Part shown: positions 52,871 to 62,554 of the stretch, piece by piece
Layout: each line of letters starts with the position of its first letter
Numbering within the stretch: the stretch's first letter is position 1
Origin: an uncultured Lachnospiraceae bacterium
GTDB taxonomy: Bacteria; Bacillota; Clostridia; Lachnospirales; Lachnospiraceae
DNA length: 64,000 nt
Reading direction: 5' to 3'
NCBI GenBank assembly: GCA_910578345.1
Contig: CAJTRA010000015.1
Location: 18,095-82,094 of the forward strand
Notes under the pieces: generated by a model
Seen by the model: only the letters and a program-made list of their open reading frames with translations
The model's database searches: none
What the model was told of the DNA's origin: nothing
Translations under genes and position numbers: made by a program

Positions 52871-54469
52871 CTAATTCCGATCCCACTTATCACAGAGGGC
52901 GTTGATCTGATCTGCGAACTTTGCCAGATCCTTATTCGCGCCGCCTTCATTCCTGTGTATAATCGCCAGGAGTCTCTGTCCGCTCGCCAGCAGTCTCGCA
53001 AATACATCAGAGATACCATGCAGTTTCTTCTTCACAGCCTTCGGCTCAGCCTCGTAGATAAACTCGCCGCTCACTAAGTCAAACCGCGTTCCGCTGTAAG
53101 GCGCATAAGCCTGCAGGCCATGTTCCACTTTCAGGCATTCTGTAAACAGCTTACACACACTGTCCTCGCCATGCACCACGAACACTTTCTCCGGTTTCTG
53201 CTTAAATCCTTCGATCCAGCGCAGCAGTCCATTCTTATCCGCATGACCACTCATGCCCACCAGCTTAACGATCTGCGCACGGATCTCGATCTGCTCACCG
53301 AAAAGCTTGACTTCCTTAGCGCCCTCCACAATATGCCTTCCCAGTGTCCCCACTGCCTGATAACCTACGAACAGGATCGTACACTCCGGCCGCCATAAAT
53401 TGTGCTTCAGATGATGCCTGATTCTTCCTGCCTCACACATGCCGGAAGCCGATATGATCACCTTAGGCGCCGTATCAAAGTTGATCGCCTTAGACTCATC
53501 GCTGGTGATCGCCAGGCGCAGTCCCGGAAATGCAATCGGATTGATTCCCTGTCGGATTAGCTCCATAGCGTTCTCGTCAAAACATTCGTACTCATTCTTC
53601 TGGAAAATGCCAGTCGCCTGCACTGCCAGCGGACTGTCCACATAAACCTGAAAATCCTCATGGCCTTTGACCATCTTGTCTGCCTTCACCTGGCGCAGAA
53701 AATACAGCATCTCCTGAGTCCTGCCCACGGCAAAGGATGGGATCACCACATTGCCGCCCTGGTCAAACGTCCTCTGTAAGATCCGTGCCAGTTCCCCGAT
53801 ATAATCTGGATGCTCGGCGCCATGCAGTCTGTCGCCATAAGTTGATTCCATCACCACATAATCCGCAGCTTCGGTAAACTTAGGATCCTTGATGAGCGGC
53901 TGGTTACTGTTCCCGATATCTCCGGAAAAGACCAGCTTCCTCGTCGTCTCACCCTCTGTCGCCCACACTTCAATGCTGGAAGATCCAAGCAGATGGCCAA
54001 TATCCGTAAACCGCACTCTCACGCCTTCACACACATCGACTTCCCTGTCGTATTCACAGGGAACAAGCCTTCTGATCGCTCCGTCCGCATCTTCCATCGT
54101 ATACAGCGGCTCTATGATCGTACCTGCGCTTCTCTGTGCCTTGCGGTTCTTCCATTCTGCCTCCTGCATCTGAATGTGCGCACAGTCCCGCAACATAATG
54201 CTGCACAGATCACAGGTAGCCACCGTAGCGTAGATACCGCCTCTGAATCCTCTGGCATACAGAAGAGGCAATAGTCCGGAGTGGTCAATGTGCGCATGTG
54301 TCAAAAACACGTAATCGATCAGCGCCGGATCCACCGGCAGCTCGCAATTCTCGAAGACATTGACCCCCTGTTCCATACCATAATCAATTAGAATATTCTT
54401 CTCCCCGACGCGTAGATAATGACAACTCCCTGTCACCTCATGGTCGGCCCCAATAAACATAAGTTCCAT
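52871..54469 (-). CDS. Metallo-beta-lactamase fold protein with beta-CASP and RMMBL domains (RNA-type)
   Basis: A 532-residue hydrolase. The zinc-binding signature THAHIDHSG near 57-65, then a GDIGN motif, the beta-CASP insertion (VIPSFAVGRTQEMLYFL), and the C-terminal RMMBL motif VKLVGMSGHADKNGL near 410. This family includes RNA-processing nucleases (CPSF73/YSH1-like and bacterial relatives). RNA cleavage is the expected role; no target is visible. A C-terminal extension of about 80 residues follows RMMBL. Confidence 0.9.
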   Translation of the reverse strand: MELMFIGADHEVTGSCHYLRVGEKNILIDYGMEQGVNVFENCELPVDPALIDYVFLTHAHIDHSGLLPLLYARGFRGGIYATVATCDLCSIMLRDCAHIQMQEAEWKNRKAQRSAGTIIEPLYTMEDADGAIRRLVPCEYDREVDVCEGVRVRFTDIGHLLGSSSIEVWATEGETTRKLVFSGDIGNSNQPLIKDPKFTEAADYVVMESTYGDRLHGAEHPDYIGELARILQRTFDQGGNVVIPSFAVGRTQEMLYFLRQVKADKMVKGHEDFQVYVDSPLAVQATGIFQKNEYECFDENAMELIRQGINPIAFPGLRLAITSDESKAINFDTAPKVIISASGMCEAGRIRHHLKHNLWRPECTILFVGYQAVGTLGRHIVEGAKEVKLFGEQIEIRAQIVKLVGMSGHADKNGLLRWIEGFKQKPEKVFVVHGEDSVCKLFTECLKVEHGLQAYAPYSGTRFDLVSGEFIYEAEPKAVKKKLHGISDVFARLLASGQRLLAIIHRNEGGANKDLAKFADQINALCDKWDRN

Positions 54470-54661
54470 AAGCAGCCCTCCTTATCTTATCTTATCATTT
54501 TTTCAGATAACCGTAAACAAACTTCTCCAAATTCTCTGATCTCCCGCGATTTCCCGCAGCGGATCATAAATGCGCCGTTCATAGGTATTTCGACTGAGAA
54601 TAGTAACCGTTTCCTCCTTCTCAGATAACATAATAGTAACTGATATTGAGGTGCCGCCGTC

Positions 54662-55297
54662 ATGTTCACTATGCTTCCCGCTCTGCTTCTCTTCCTGGCC
54701 GCCGTTTCTGTTGACTCTCTGAGCGCCGGCCTTACCTACGGTACACAGCGGGTCAGGATCAGTCTCTTTGCCTGTCTGATCCTCATTTTCGTTCCCGCAC
54801 TCTTCATCACTGCCGCTAACCGTGTCGGTTCTTTCATCTGCTTTCTGCTGCCAAAAACAGCGCTTCCTTTCCTATCGTTCACACTGCTTGCACTATTAGG
54901 CGTAAGCAAGCTGACAGAAAGCCTGCTAAGGTCCTTTGCACACAAATACCCCAGTCTCACGAGAAACTGGGGCGTAACGATCAAACAGATCAATATTATC
55001 TTTACTGTCTACCTTTCCCCCGAAGAAGCCAACAAGGAAGATTTGCAGATCTTAAGCGCCAGAGAAGCGCTGCTGTTGTCGCTTGCACTGTCCTTGGACA
55101 GCGTTCTGGCCGGTATGGCCTTTACCACCGTCCAGGTTCCATTACTCCTCCTCTTCCTGCTGGCATCTGTCTTCAATCTGCTCCTCTTCGGCGCCGGGTA
55201 CGGTTTCGGCCGGCTGGTCAGCTCCATCCTCCATATCGACCTTTCCTGGCTCAGCGGCCTGTTCCTCCTCCTCTTAGCGCTGCAGGCTCTGCTGTGA
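54662..55297 (+). CDS. ytaF: YtaF-like sporulation membrane protein
   Basis: A 211-residue membrane protein with six helices in two related halves: AAVSVDSLSAGLTYG near 14 and LALSLDSVLAGMAF near 144, the repeated SxDS..AG motif of the MntP/YtaF type. YtaF is linked to sporulation in Bacillus; the MntP relatives export manganese. Its last 47 bases overlap the 3' end of the convergent Ca2+-ATPase gene. AT-rich sequence upstream is the likely promoter. Confidence 0.82.
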   Translation: MFTMLPALLLFLAAVSVDSLSAGLTYGTQRVRISLFACLILIFVPALFITAANRVGSFICFLLPKTALPFLSFTLLALLGVSKLTESLLRSFAHKYPSLTRNWGVTIKQINIIFTVYLSPEEANKEDLQILSAREALLLSLALSLDSVLAGMAFTTVQVPLLLLFLLASVFNLLLFGAGYGFGRLVSSILHIDLSWLSGLFLLLLALQALL

Positions 55298-58019
55298 CTG
55301 CGCCTGCTGCCCGCTGTCCTTCCTTCTCCCGCTCCTTGTAACGGTTCCCATAGCCGATCGCAACGAGGAGTTCATGCACAATCAGCGGCGTAGCAGACAG
55401 CGCGATCAACTGTCCCCACTCTGTCATCCCTAAGCGCACCGTACCAAACAGCCTGATCAGCGGCGTGATCTGCGTCACAGCCGCCTGCAGCAAGATGCCG
55501 ATCACAAAGGCGCCGATCATATAAGGATTGTTTCTGTGATTCATCTTAAAGACAGAACGGTTCACATCCCGCATTCCGATGGCATGAAACAACTGACTGA
55601 TCCCCAGCACCACGAAAGCATGCGTCTGCGCCTTGGCCAGCACCGCCGATATCCTAAGACCTTCCAGGACATTGTGCAGGTTGACCGGAAGCCCTTCTTC
55701 CACGATGCGGTCATAAGGAACTTTCAGAAAAGCTGCCAGACTGATGCCCCCAATCACAAGCCCATAACAGATCACGCACAACAATCCTCCTCTGGCAAAA
55801 AGGGAATCTTCTTTCTTCCGCGGCTTTTCCCGCATCAGACTTTCACTCTCGTTGTCATCCACCCCAAGAGCCAGCGCCGGCAGCGAATCTGTGATCAGAT
55901 TGATCCACAGGATAAAACTGGCTTTCAGGGGACTCGGCAGACCTGTCACGATCGTGACGAGCATCGTCATGATCTCGCCCAGATTCGAGGACAGCAGAAA
56001 CAGCACCGATTTCCGTATATTTTCATAGATGCCCCTTCCTTCTCTGATCGCCAGATGGATCGTCGCAAAGTTGTCGTCCATCAACACGAAATCCGCCGCG
56101 CCGCGCGCCACATCCGTACCATTTTTCCCCATGGCGATCCCGATATCCGCCGCCTGCAGAGACGGCGCGTCGTTGACGCCGTCCCCCGTCATCGCCACTG
56201 TCTTGCCAAGCGTCCGGTAGCCCTCAACAATCCGCACTTTATGCTCCGGCGTCACTCTGGCAAAGACCCTGATCTCCTGCAGCCGCTGCAGAAAGCTATG
56301 TTCCTTGAGTCGGTCCAGTTCTCTTCCTGTGATACACTGTCTCGGACTGTCCGCGATCCCCAGCTCCTTTGCGATCGATAAGGCCGTATCCGGGTGATCC
56401 CCCGTGATCATGACTGTGGACACCCCTGCCTTCTCAAAATCCGCCACAGCCTGTACCGCCTCCTGCCTGACCGGATCCTGCATGCCAAAAAGCCCTAAGA
56501 AGATCATGTTCTTCTCTGACATATCGCCGTCATCCCGCATGGAAAGCGCCAGTACCCGCCTGCCTTCTGCCATCAGTCTTCTTTGCGCTTTCGAGATCAT
56601 GTTCCGATCCGTCTGTGTCATGTCACACAGTCTTCCTTTTCTCCAGATCCGGTCACACCCCTCCAGGATCCGTTCTGCCGCCCCTTTGGAATACGCGATG
56701 ACATCCTGCTCCTCCCGGTGCTGGGTCGTCATCATCTTGCGTTCCGAATCAAATCCCTGTTCTCCCACTCTGGGATAGCGGTTCCGCAGCCGCTCGATCT
56801 CAACGCCGCAGTCCTGTGCCATATGCAGAAGGGCAAGTTCTGTCGGATCCCCGATTCTCCCTTCTCCATTCAGAATGCCATCGTTGCACAGGACACTGCC
56901 CAACAGGAAATGCCTCTGCACAGGATCTGCCGGCTCCTGCCCGCCTCCTGTATCAAAGAGATCTGCAAACCTTTCTCTTCCCGCCAGCTTACCTTCCAGA
57001 TAACACTCTGTCACTGTCATTTTATTCTGGGTTAAGGTTCCCGTCTTGTCCGAACAGACTACCTCTACAGCCCCCAGCGTCTCCACCGAAGACAGCTTCC
57101 TCACGATCGTCTTCGCGCGCACCATCCGGGACACACTCAGCGCCAGCACGATCGTCACGATCGCCGGCAGACCTTCCGGTACTGCCGCCACCGCAAGAGA
57201 CACGGATGTTAAGAGCATCTCTCCCACATTCCGCTTCTGCAAGACAGCCACTACAAACAGAAAGACGCAGATCCCGACTGCCAAAGCACTGAGCAGCCTG
57301 CCCAGTTCTCCCAGCTTGACCTGAAGCGGCGTCAGCTTCTCTCTGTTCTCATGCAGCATCCCGGCAATATGGCCGATCTTTGTCTCCATTCCCGTAGCTG
57401 TCACCACGCCGCGGCCGCGGCCTTTGGTCACATAAGTGGACATGTAAGCCATATTCATACAGCTATTGTCCCCGGACAATTCTTCGATATAATCCGCGTC
57501 TTTCTCTACCGGAACAGACTCTCCCGTTAGGGTAGACTCTTCTATACAAACCCCGTTTGTTTCTATTAATCTCAAGTCTGCCGGCACCATATTTCCGGCT
57601 TCCAGCAATACGATATCGCCCTGCACCAGATCCTGTGCGTCGATCTTAATATGCTCTCCCTCCCGCACGACGAGCGCCTGTGGGGACGAAATCTTCTTAA
57701 GCGCCTCTACCGCTCTGTCCGCTTTTCCTTCCTGGATGATCCCTACCGCCGCATTTAAAACCACCACCGTAACGATGATGACTGCGTCCCCCAGCTCATG
57801 CAGCATAAGCGAGATCGCCATCGCCACCACGAGAATCAGAATCAGCGGATCGTTTAACTGCTCCACAATCATCTGTCCCAGACTTTTCTGCTCTTTGTCC
57901 TCCAGCCTGTTGGCCCCATACTTTGCCCTGCGCTCCATCGCCTCTGCGCGCTTAAGGCCCTTATCCTTGTCCGTCTCAAGCATACGGACCGCCTCTGCCG
58001 CCGTCTTCACCTCATACAT
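55251..58019 (-). CDS. P-type cation ATPase, Ca2+-transporting (type II) family
   Basis: A 922-residue ion pump. Cation ATPase N-terminal domain; TGES near 165; PEGL in AAVPEGLPAIV (type IIA calcium-pump mark); phosphorylation DKTGT near 330; TGDGVNDAPSL hinge; and a six-helix C-terminal membrane part with NLITDSLPALALG. Length and motifs match SERCA-like bacterial calcium pumps. Calcium is likely, but Mn or other divalent ions are possible. The ATG at 58019 has GGGAGG upstream; an ATG at 58040 adds seven residues. Confidence 0.92.
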   Translation of the reverse strand: MYEVKTAAEAVRMLETDKDKGLKRAEAMERRAKYGANRLEDKEQKSLGQMIVEQLNDPLILILVVAMAISLMLHELGDAVIIVTVVVLNAAVGIIQEGKADRAVEALKKISSPQALVVREGEHIKIDAQDLVQGDIVLLEAGNMVPADLRLIETNGVCIEESTLTGESVPVEKDADYIEELSGDNSCMNMAYMSTYVTKGRGRGVVTATGMETKIGHIAGMLHENREKLTPLQVKLGELGRLLSALAVGICVFLFVVAVLQKRNVGEMLLTSVSLAVAAVPEGLPAIVTIVLALSVSRMVRAKTIVRKLSSVETLGAVEVVCSDKTGTLTQNKMTVTECYLEGKLAGRERFADLFDTGGGQEPADPVQRHFLLGSVLCNDGILNGEGRIGDPTELALLHMAQDCGVEIERLRNRYPRVGEQGFDSERKMMTTQHREEQDVIAYSKGAAERILEGCDRIWRKGRLCDMTQTDRNMISKAQRRLMAEGRRVLALSMRDDGDMSEKNMIFLGLFGMQDPVRQEAVQAVADFEKAGVSTVMITGDHPDTALSIAKELGIADSPRQCITGRELDRLKEHSFLQRLQEIRVFARVTPEHKVRIVEGYRTLGKTVAMTGDGVNDAPSLQAADIGIAMGKNGTDVARGAADFVLMDDNFATIHLAIREGRGIYENIRKSVLFLLSSNLGEIMTMLVTIVTGLPSPLKASFILWINLITDSLPALALGVDDNESESLMREKPRKKEDSLFARGGLLCVICYGLVIGGISLAAFLKVPYDRIVEEGLPVNLHNVLEGLRISAVLAKAQTHAFVVLGISQLFHAIGMRDVNRSVFKMNHRNNPYMIGAFVIGILLQAAVTQITPLIRLFGTVRLGMTEWGQLIALSATPLIVHELLVAIGYGNRYKEREKEGQRAAGAVTAEPAALRGGGTGR

Positions 58020-58159
58020 GTATCTTCCTCCCGCGCTCATTTCATGCCAGAATACTTGTCTGTCTTTGTAAGATATATGCGGGGGAGCATATAGATATTC
58101 CTATTTCACTCCTGAAGCTTCTTCCTCCTGATCCTTTCTGTGCCGCCAGGTCACTTTTC

Positions 58160-58663
58160 TCAGAAACTGCGCAGCTTATCACTGCCGTCGTCCACCGTAT
58201 TCTCGATCGACCGCACCACCACATAATAGCCGGATCTCGGATTCACTTCCACATAGACCCGGTCGCCCGCCTTATGGCCAAGAAGCGCCTTGCCAAGGGG
58301 TGACTCCGTGCTGATCAGTCCCTCTAAGGAATTCCCCCGTACCGTTGTGACCAGCTTGTATTTCTCCACCAGATCATCGTCCTCGAAATAGACTTCTACC
58401 GTATTGTTCATGCCGACCTCATCCTCCGCCGACTCATCAGAAACGATCACCGCCGTCCTGATCATTCGTTCCAGATAACGGATCCTGCTCTCATTCTGAT
58501 TCTTTACTTTCTTCGCGGCATGGTACTCGAAATTCTCACTCAAGTCGCCGTGTGCTCTCGCCGTTTTGACATCCTCTAGTGCCTCCCTGCGCACTACCAG
58601 CTTGCGGTATTCGATCTCCTCCTCCATCTTCCTGATATCCTGTTTCGTTAATTCGTTGTGCAT
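58160..58663 (-). CDS. GreA/GreB-family transcription elongation factor
   Basis: A 167-residue protein. The N-terminal coiled coil holds the acidic tip motif HGDLSENFEYHAAK, which reaches into RNA polymerase to help cleave stalled RNA; the C-terminal FKBP-like domain has TESPLGKALLGHKAGDRV. Length matches GreA (about 158). It is not in the usual greA-lysS setting. Closely related factors sometimes have other roles, so the symbol is withheld. Confidence 0.9.
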   Translation of the reverse strand: MHNELTKQDIRKMEEEIEYRKLVVRREALEDVKTARAHGDLSENFEYHAAKKVKNQNESRIRYLERMIRTAVIVSDESAEDEVGMNNTVEVYFEDDDLVEKYKLVTTVRGNSLEGLISTESPLGKALLGHKAGDRVYVEVNPRSGYYVVVRSIENTVDDGSDKLRSF

Positions 58664-58756
58664 GACTTTGCCGCTCCCTTCTTGGTCAATCCCATCTTAA
58701 GATTATAGTGCAGGCCTTTTCCGGGTGCAACAGTCAGATTCTATTCGGTACGATCT

Positions 58757-59545
58757 TCATTCAAACCACCATTCGATCCGATCCGTAAAATCTTCCTCCC
58801 ACTCCTCTAACTTCTCTTCCTGCTTTTCCTCAAGTTCTGTGATCTTTTGCTGCAGCTCTTCTGAATATTCCTCCGCATTGATATTCCCCATAAAGGCATT
58901 GATGAAATCATCGTCCAGATGAAGCTTCCATGCCTCCTGTTCCCGGAACGCCGTGACAGTGACCTCGAAAGTGATAAGATCCTTCTCATCGCATGTTTCC
59001 ATGACGGCCAACAGTCCTTCGTCCTCGTCCATGATTGAAGCAAACTCTTTCACCATCTGTCCAAGCCCTGTTCCAGTGCTCTCCAGCATCTTTTCCCAGA
59101 CGGAAAGCTCATACTTTCCCATGACATCCGCCATATTCAGGTTCGTGATCTTCATCTCAATCTGCGCCCGGTTTCCCTCCTCCTTCACCTCACCGATCTC
59201 CCAGGTGAGTTGCTCCATCATCTTTTCGCACACCTTGCGGTTGAACGCTTCCTTTCTCTTCCACTTTCCCATCTTCAAACCCGGCTGCTGCAGCTCGCTA
59301 AAAACTCTGTACTCCCGCTCTACCGGAATTCCGATCCCGTTATGATAAGTCTCCACATAATTATCCGTATATTCGTTGAACCGCTCCAGATCAAGTTCCT
59401 TTAAACTTTCCATGGTACTCTGTACCGTCTCTTTTACGGAAAGCCGGCTGCCTCTGTCTTCTTCCACAGCGCCGTTGCTGCACGCGTTCAGCATTATGCT
59501 TCCGCACAACAATATTCCTATCATCTGCCTCTTTAGTTTTCCCAT
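58757..59545 (-). CDS. Putative lipoprotein of unknown function
   Basis: A 262-residue exported lipoprotein. Lipobox MLNAC puts the Cys near 22. The mature part is mixed helix and strand and resembles the small lipoproteins with an NTF2-like/DUF5105-type region (SVKETVQSTMESLKELDLERF, conserved opening in this type), a tentative comparison. The C-terminus is a highly charged helix rich in Glu and Lys. No partner gene is obvious: the neighbours are a GreA-family factor and a sensor kinase. Confidence 0.75.
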   Translation of the reverse strand: MGKLKRQMIGILLCGSIMLNACSNGAVEEDRGSRLSVKETVQSTMESLKELDLERFNEYTDNYVETYHNGIGIPVEREYRVFSELQQPGLKMGKWKRKEAFNRKVCEKMMEQLTWEIGEVKEEGNRAQIEMKITNLNMADVMGKYELSVWEKMLESTGTGLGQMVKEFASIMDEDEGLLAVMETCDEKDLITFEVTVTAFREQEAWKLHLDDDFINAFMGNINAEEYSEELQQKITELEEKQEEKLEEWEEDFTDRIEWWFE

Positions 59546-59705
59546 GATTTCCTCCCTCTCTGCTTACACAGGATCCCTTTATACACCCATCCAGATCTGA
59601 CGCCACTGGAACACAATCCCCTGCAGTAATTCTCTGTTCTTGATCGTATTCTATTTCTGCCAGGCATCCCTTGCAATATCGATAGCAGGAATCGACGGCA
59701 GGGCA

Positions 59706-61001
59706 TCAAAAAAAGACGCCTGTCACAGGTATTACCGCCGTAAAGGAAAACCAGCCGTCCTCCCATTTCAAAACGCTCGTTCCACCATTTCTTCGAATCA
59801 CATCATCCACATTCAGCAGTCCGATGCCGTGCCGTTCCTTATCCCGTTTGCTTGTCAGAATCCTGTTATCCTTGCTCTGCACCGGTTCCCTCGCCGGATT
59901 GCGGACTGCCAGCACGAACTGTTCTTCTTCCAAAACCATCTTAACCTGTATGACTCTGTTGTGTTCCAGCTTCTCACAGGCTTCCAGCGCGTTATCCAAA
60001 AGATTGCCCAAAAGGACAACAAGATCTTCCTCACTAACCGTAAGCCCGGACAGATCATTGCATACCATCGTCATGGTGATCTGGCTGTCACAGGCCTGCA
60101 CATATTTTTGATTCAGTATCACATTCACGACACTGTGGTTTGTATTGACGCACAGCTGTCTCTGTTTAAAATTTCCTGTCAGGTTCGCAATATATCGAAG
60201 CGCTTCTTCCTTCTTTCCACCCTCAATCAATCCCTGAATACAGTGCAGTTCATTCCTGTGGTCATGCTGTCGCCGCCGCTGCTGTTCATAGTGTTGTTTC
60301 ATATCCTGATACAGACGGATCTGATTCTGCGCACGTTCCTGCGCAAGCCGCAGCTTCTGCATCTGGGCTTCCTTCTCCAACAGATTGACCATATAGTAAA
60401 ACCCAATCAGATAAATTGCCGCAAATCCAACTGTCAACGCCAATACTGCATAAGAATCTTCCACCGTTGCCATGCCGGACGCCAGGCCCATACTCAAAAT
60501 AATGCCTGCCAACGAAAAAAAACCGACTTTCTCCCATTTCAGATCCATAAACCCTCGCACCCGCTTCTGATAACGATAACGAAACAGAAGCATCAGGCAC
60601 AGATAACAGACATCTAACAGCGGCTCCAACAGATCCACCACTCCCCGGCTGTCCACAACGGCCACCCTGGCCACTGCACAGAAAAGCACCGAAACGATCC
60701 AATAGATTCCGCAGTATCCCACGGACAACACTAGATTCCTCAAAATTCCCAACTGAAAATAGACCTGCGCCACAAAGACAAGCACAAGAATAACCCGCAC
60801 CGGCTGCAGAAAGTAAGGCGGGATCTTCGTCATGGCAATGATCATAAATCCTGCTGTAAAAGCTGGTATCACCGTATATTCTATCCACTCATGCCGCAGT
60901 CTGCGCCTCGGTACGATCGTCTCAAAAAAAGCCTGGCTGCTAACCGCCATCATGCCAGACAGAATCAGACTTCTGATCAGAAGCGCTGTCTTTTCCTCCA
61001 T
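59706..61001 (-). CDS. GHKL-type sensor histidine kinase (AgrC-like)
   Basis: A 431-residue kinase. Six or so N-terminal helices (about 1-215), no extracytoplasmic domain, then the dimer/His region QQRRRQHDHRNELHCIQGLI near 250 and the ATP box LLGNLLDNALEACEKL, ending HGIGLLNVDDVIRRNGG. This is the layout of AgrC and relatives that sense peptides through the membrane part. It starts at 61001 in a TGATG overlap with the upstream regulator gene; AAAGGAG precedes it. Confidence 0.9.
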   Translation of the reverse strand: MEEKTALLIRSLILSGMMAVSSQAFFETIVPRRRLRHEWIEYTVIPAFTAGFMIIAMTKIPPYFLQPVRVILVLVFVAQVYFQLGILRNLVLSVGYCGIYWIVSVLFCAVARVAVVDSRGVVDLLEPLLDVCYLCLMLLFRYRYQKRVRGFMDLKWEKVGFFSLAGIILSMGLASGMATVEDSYAVLALTVGFAAIYLIGFYYMVNLLEKEAQMQKLRLAQERAQNQIRLYQDMKQHYEQQRRRQHDHRNELHCIQGLIEGGKKEEALRYIANLTGNFKQRQLCVNTNHSVVNVILNQKYVQACDSQITMTMVCNDLSGLTVSEEDLVVLLGNLLDNALEACEKLEHNRVIQVKMVLEEEQFVLAVRNPAREPVQSKDNRILTSKRDKERHGIGLLNVDDVIRRNGGTSVLKWEDGWFSFTAVIPVTGVFF

Positions 61002-61723
61002 CACATTGCTCCTTTATATACTACAAACGCCTCTTTTACCCTCTGAAACCTAAGCCGCGGCACCGGCAGTTCCATACCCGTATCCAGATAGGCCGTATAA
61101 TTACTGATCTTCCGGATATGCCTCATATTCGTCAGATAACTCTTATGGATCCGCAGAAACCCATATCCTGAAAGCCTCTCTTCCACCGTATCCAGTTTAT
61201 CATAGATCTGATACAACACAATCCCTGACTCCATATAGTGAAAGATAGATTTATGCCCTCTGCTCTCAACATAGAGAAGATTATCTGTATACAGTGTCCG
61301 CTCCCCTTCTAAGAAGGAAAACGTCACTCTCGCCGTACGCTTCTTCTGCAAAATCGCCGTCATACATTCCTCCAAAGCAAGCGCAAGATTATCTTTCATA
61401 AGATATCGGATCGCATTTACCTTATACCCTTCCAATGCATAGTCAAGATAAGCCGTCACGAACACAATATATGTATCGCTGTGAAAAGAACGGATCCGCA
61501 TGGCCGTCTGTATGCCGTCCACCTTCTCCATATTAATGTCTAAGAAGACGATGTCAAATTTTACCTGGTTTTCGCAACACGAAAGAAAGGCCTCCCCCGA
61601 TCGGAACATATGGATCTCATAGGACAATCCCTCTCTTTGAAGATAAGTTTCCAGAAGATGCTTGATCTTTTCCTGAAAAATGGGTTCGTCGTCGCACACG
61701 GCGATCCGCAGTACAGTTTCCAC
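61001..61723 (-). CDS. LytTR-family response regulator (AgrA-like)
   Basis: A 240-residue regulator. Receiver domain with RIAVCDDEP and phosphorylated Asp in VFLDINMEKVDG, then the LytTR DNA-binding domain (about 130-240; LLYVESRGHKSIFHYM, YGFLRIHKSYLTNMRHI). The start is uncertain: GTG at 61723 has AAGGAG 11 bases upstream and is chosen here; GTG at 61732 and an upstream ATG at 61795 are alternatives. It is directly followed by the GHKL kinase. No agrB or agrD-type peptide gene was found nearby. Confidence 0.88.
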   Translation of the reverse strand: METVLRIAVCDDEPIFQEKIKHLLETYLQREGLSYEIHMFRSGEAFLSCCENQVKFDIVFLDINMEKVDGIQTAMRIRSFHSDTYIVFVTAYLDYALEGYKVNAIRYLMKDNLALALEECMTAILQKKRTARVTFSFLEGERTLYTDNLLYVESRGHKSIFHYMESGIVLYQIYDKLDTVEERLSGYGFLRIHKSYLTNMRHIRKISNYTAYLDTGMELPVPRLRFQRVKEAFVVYKGAM

Positions 61724-61882
61724 TCCTGTCACGGCTCCTTCTTCCTCAGTATCGTTTCTACCAAATTTATCATAAAAAGAAATTGTCCGCAACACAGACT
61801 CTTATTGTTTTCCTTGCCTCAAATGAAATCACACATTCCGTCAGGAATCTGAAAAATCAAAACCCATAAAAATAATTTTTTC

Positions 61883-61933
61883 TTGACAAAGTGACACAGT
61901 TGTCGCATAATATAAAGCAACACAAGTGTCGCA
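61883..61933 (+). promoter_or_regulatory. Promoter with two operator-like direct repeats for the tetR gene
   Basis: TTGACA (61883-61888), 17 bases, CATAAT (61906-61911). Two 14-base boxes, ACACAGTTGTCGCA (61894-61907) and ACACAAGTGTCGCA (61920-61933), differ at two positions and start 26 bases apart. The first covers the spacer and the -10, the second the start region. Each holds a short dyad (ACAC..GTGT type). A TetR dimer at both would shut the promoter, so autorepression is likely. Confidence 0.72.
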
Positions 61934-61954
61934 AAAGGAAGGGACAGTGATACC

Positions 61955-62554
61955 ATGGGACTGAAAGGGGAAATGACAAAACAGGACATTCGGGAAAAAG
62001 CATACCAACTGTTTGCTCAAAAGGGATTTAAAGAAGTTACCATGAAAGATATTTGCGAACTGACAGGGCTTAGCCGCGGCGGCCTGTATCGCCATTATGA
62101 AAGTACTTCGCAGATTTTTTTAGAAATCGTAAATGCTTTTTCCGATCAGCAGCAAACCGAAATATTTAGTAAGATCGAGCAGCACATTCCGGCTGTTACG
62201 ATATTAGAGGAACTTCTTTCTAAATATACGAACGAAATGCTCGACTGCGAAAGTTCCATCAGCCTTGCTATTTACGAATTTTACAGCAATCCAGCAATTT
62301 CTAAAGAAGATAATTCTGTAAAAAGGCAGTATGAAATTTCAAAATCAACATGGATCGGACTGATCAACTATGGGATCCGTACGAAAGAATTTAACCCTGT
62401 AGATCCAGAATCTATTTTCAATTTAGTTATATTTGCCTATCAAGGAGTACGAATGTACAGCAGATTAATGAAAATGGATCAAGCTGTCCCGAAGCAGATC
62501 ATGCATGAAATAAAGAAACTTTTATTGTCGAAAGAGGTGCCGTATGAAAAATGA
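61955..62554 (+). CDS. TetR/AcrR-family transcriptional regulator
   Basis: A 199-residue repressor type. N-terminal helix-turn-helix MKDICELTGLSRGGLYRHYES after the usual AYQLFAQKGFKEVTMKDI; the rest is the helical ligand-binding and dimer domain. The next gene, a GNAT acetyltransferase, overlaps its end by 11 bases, so the two are one operon under the duplicated operator-like boxes. The base composition is more AT-rich than neighbours on the left, consistent with an acquired module. Confidence 0.92.
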   Translation: MGLKGEMTKQDIREKAYQLFAQKGFKEVTMKDICELTGLSRGGLYRHYESTSQIFLEIVNAFSDQQQTEIFSKIEQHIPAVTILEELLSKYTNEMLDCESSISLAIYEFYSNPAISKEDNSVKRQYEISKSTWIGLINYGIRTKEFNPVDPESIFNLVIFAYQGVRMYSRLMKMDQAVPKQIMHEIKKLLLSKEVPYEK

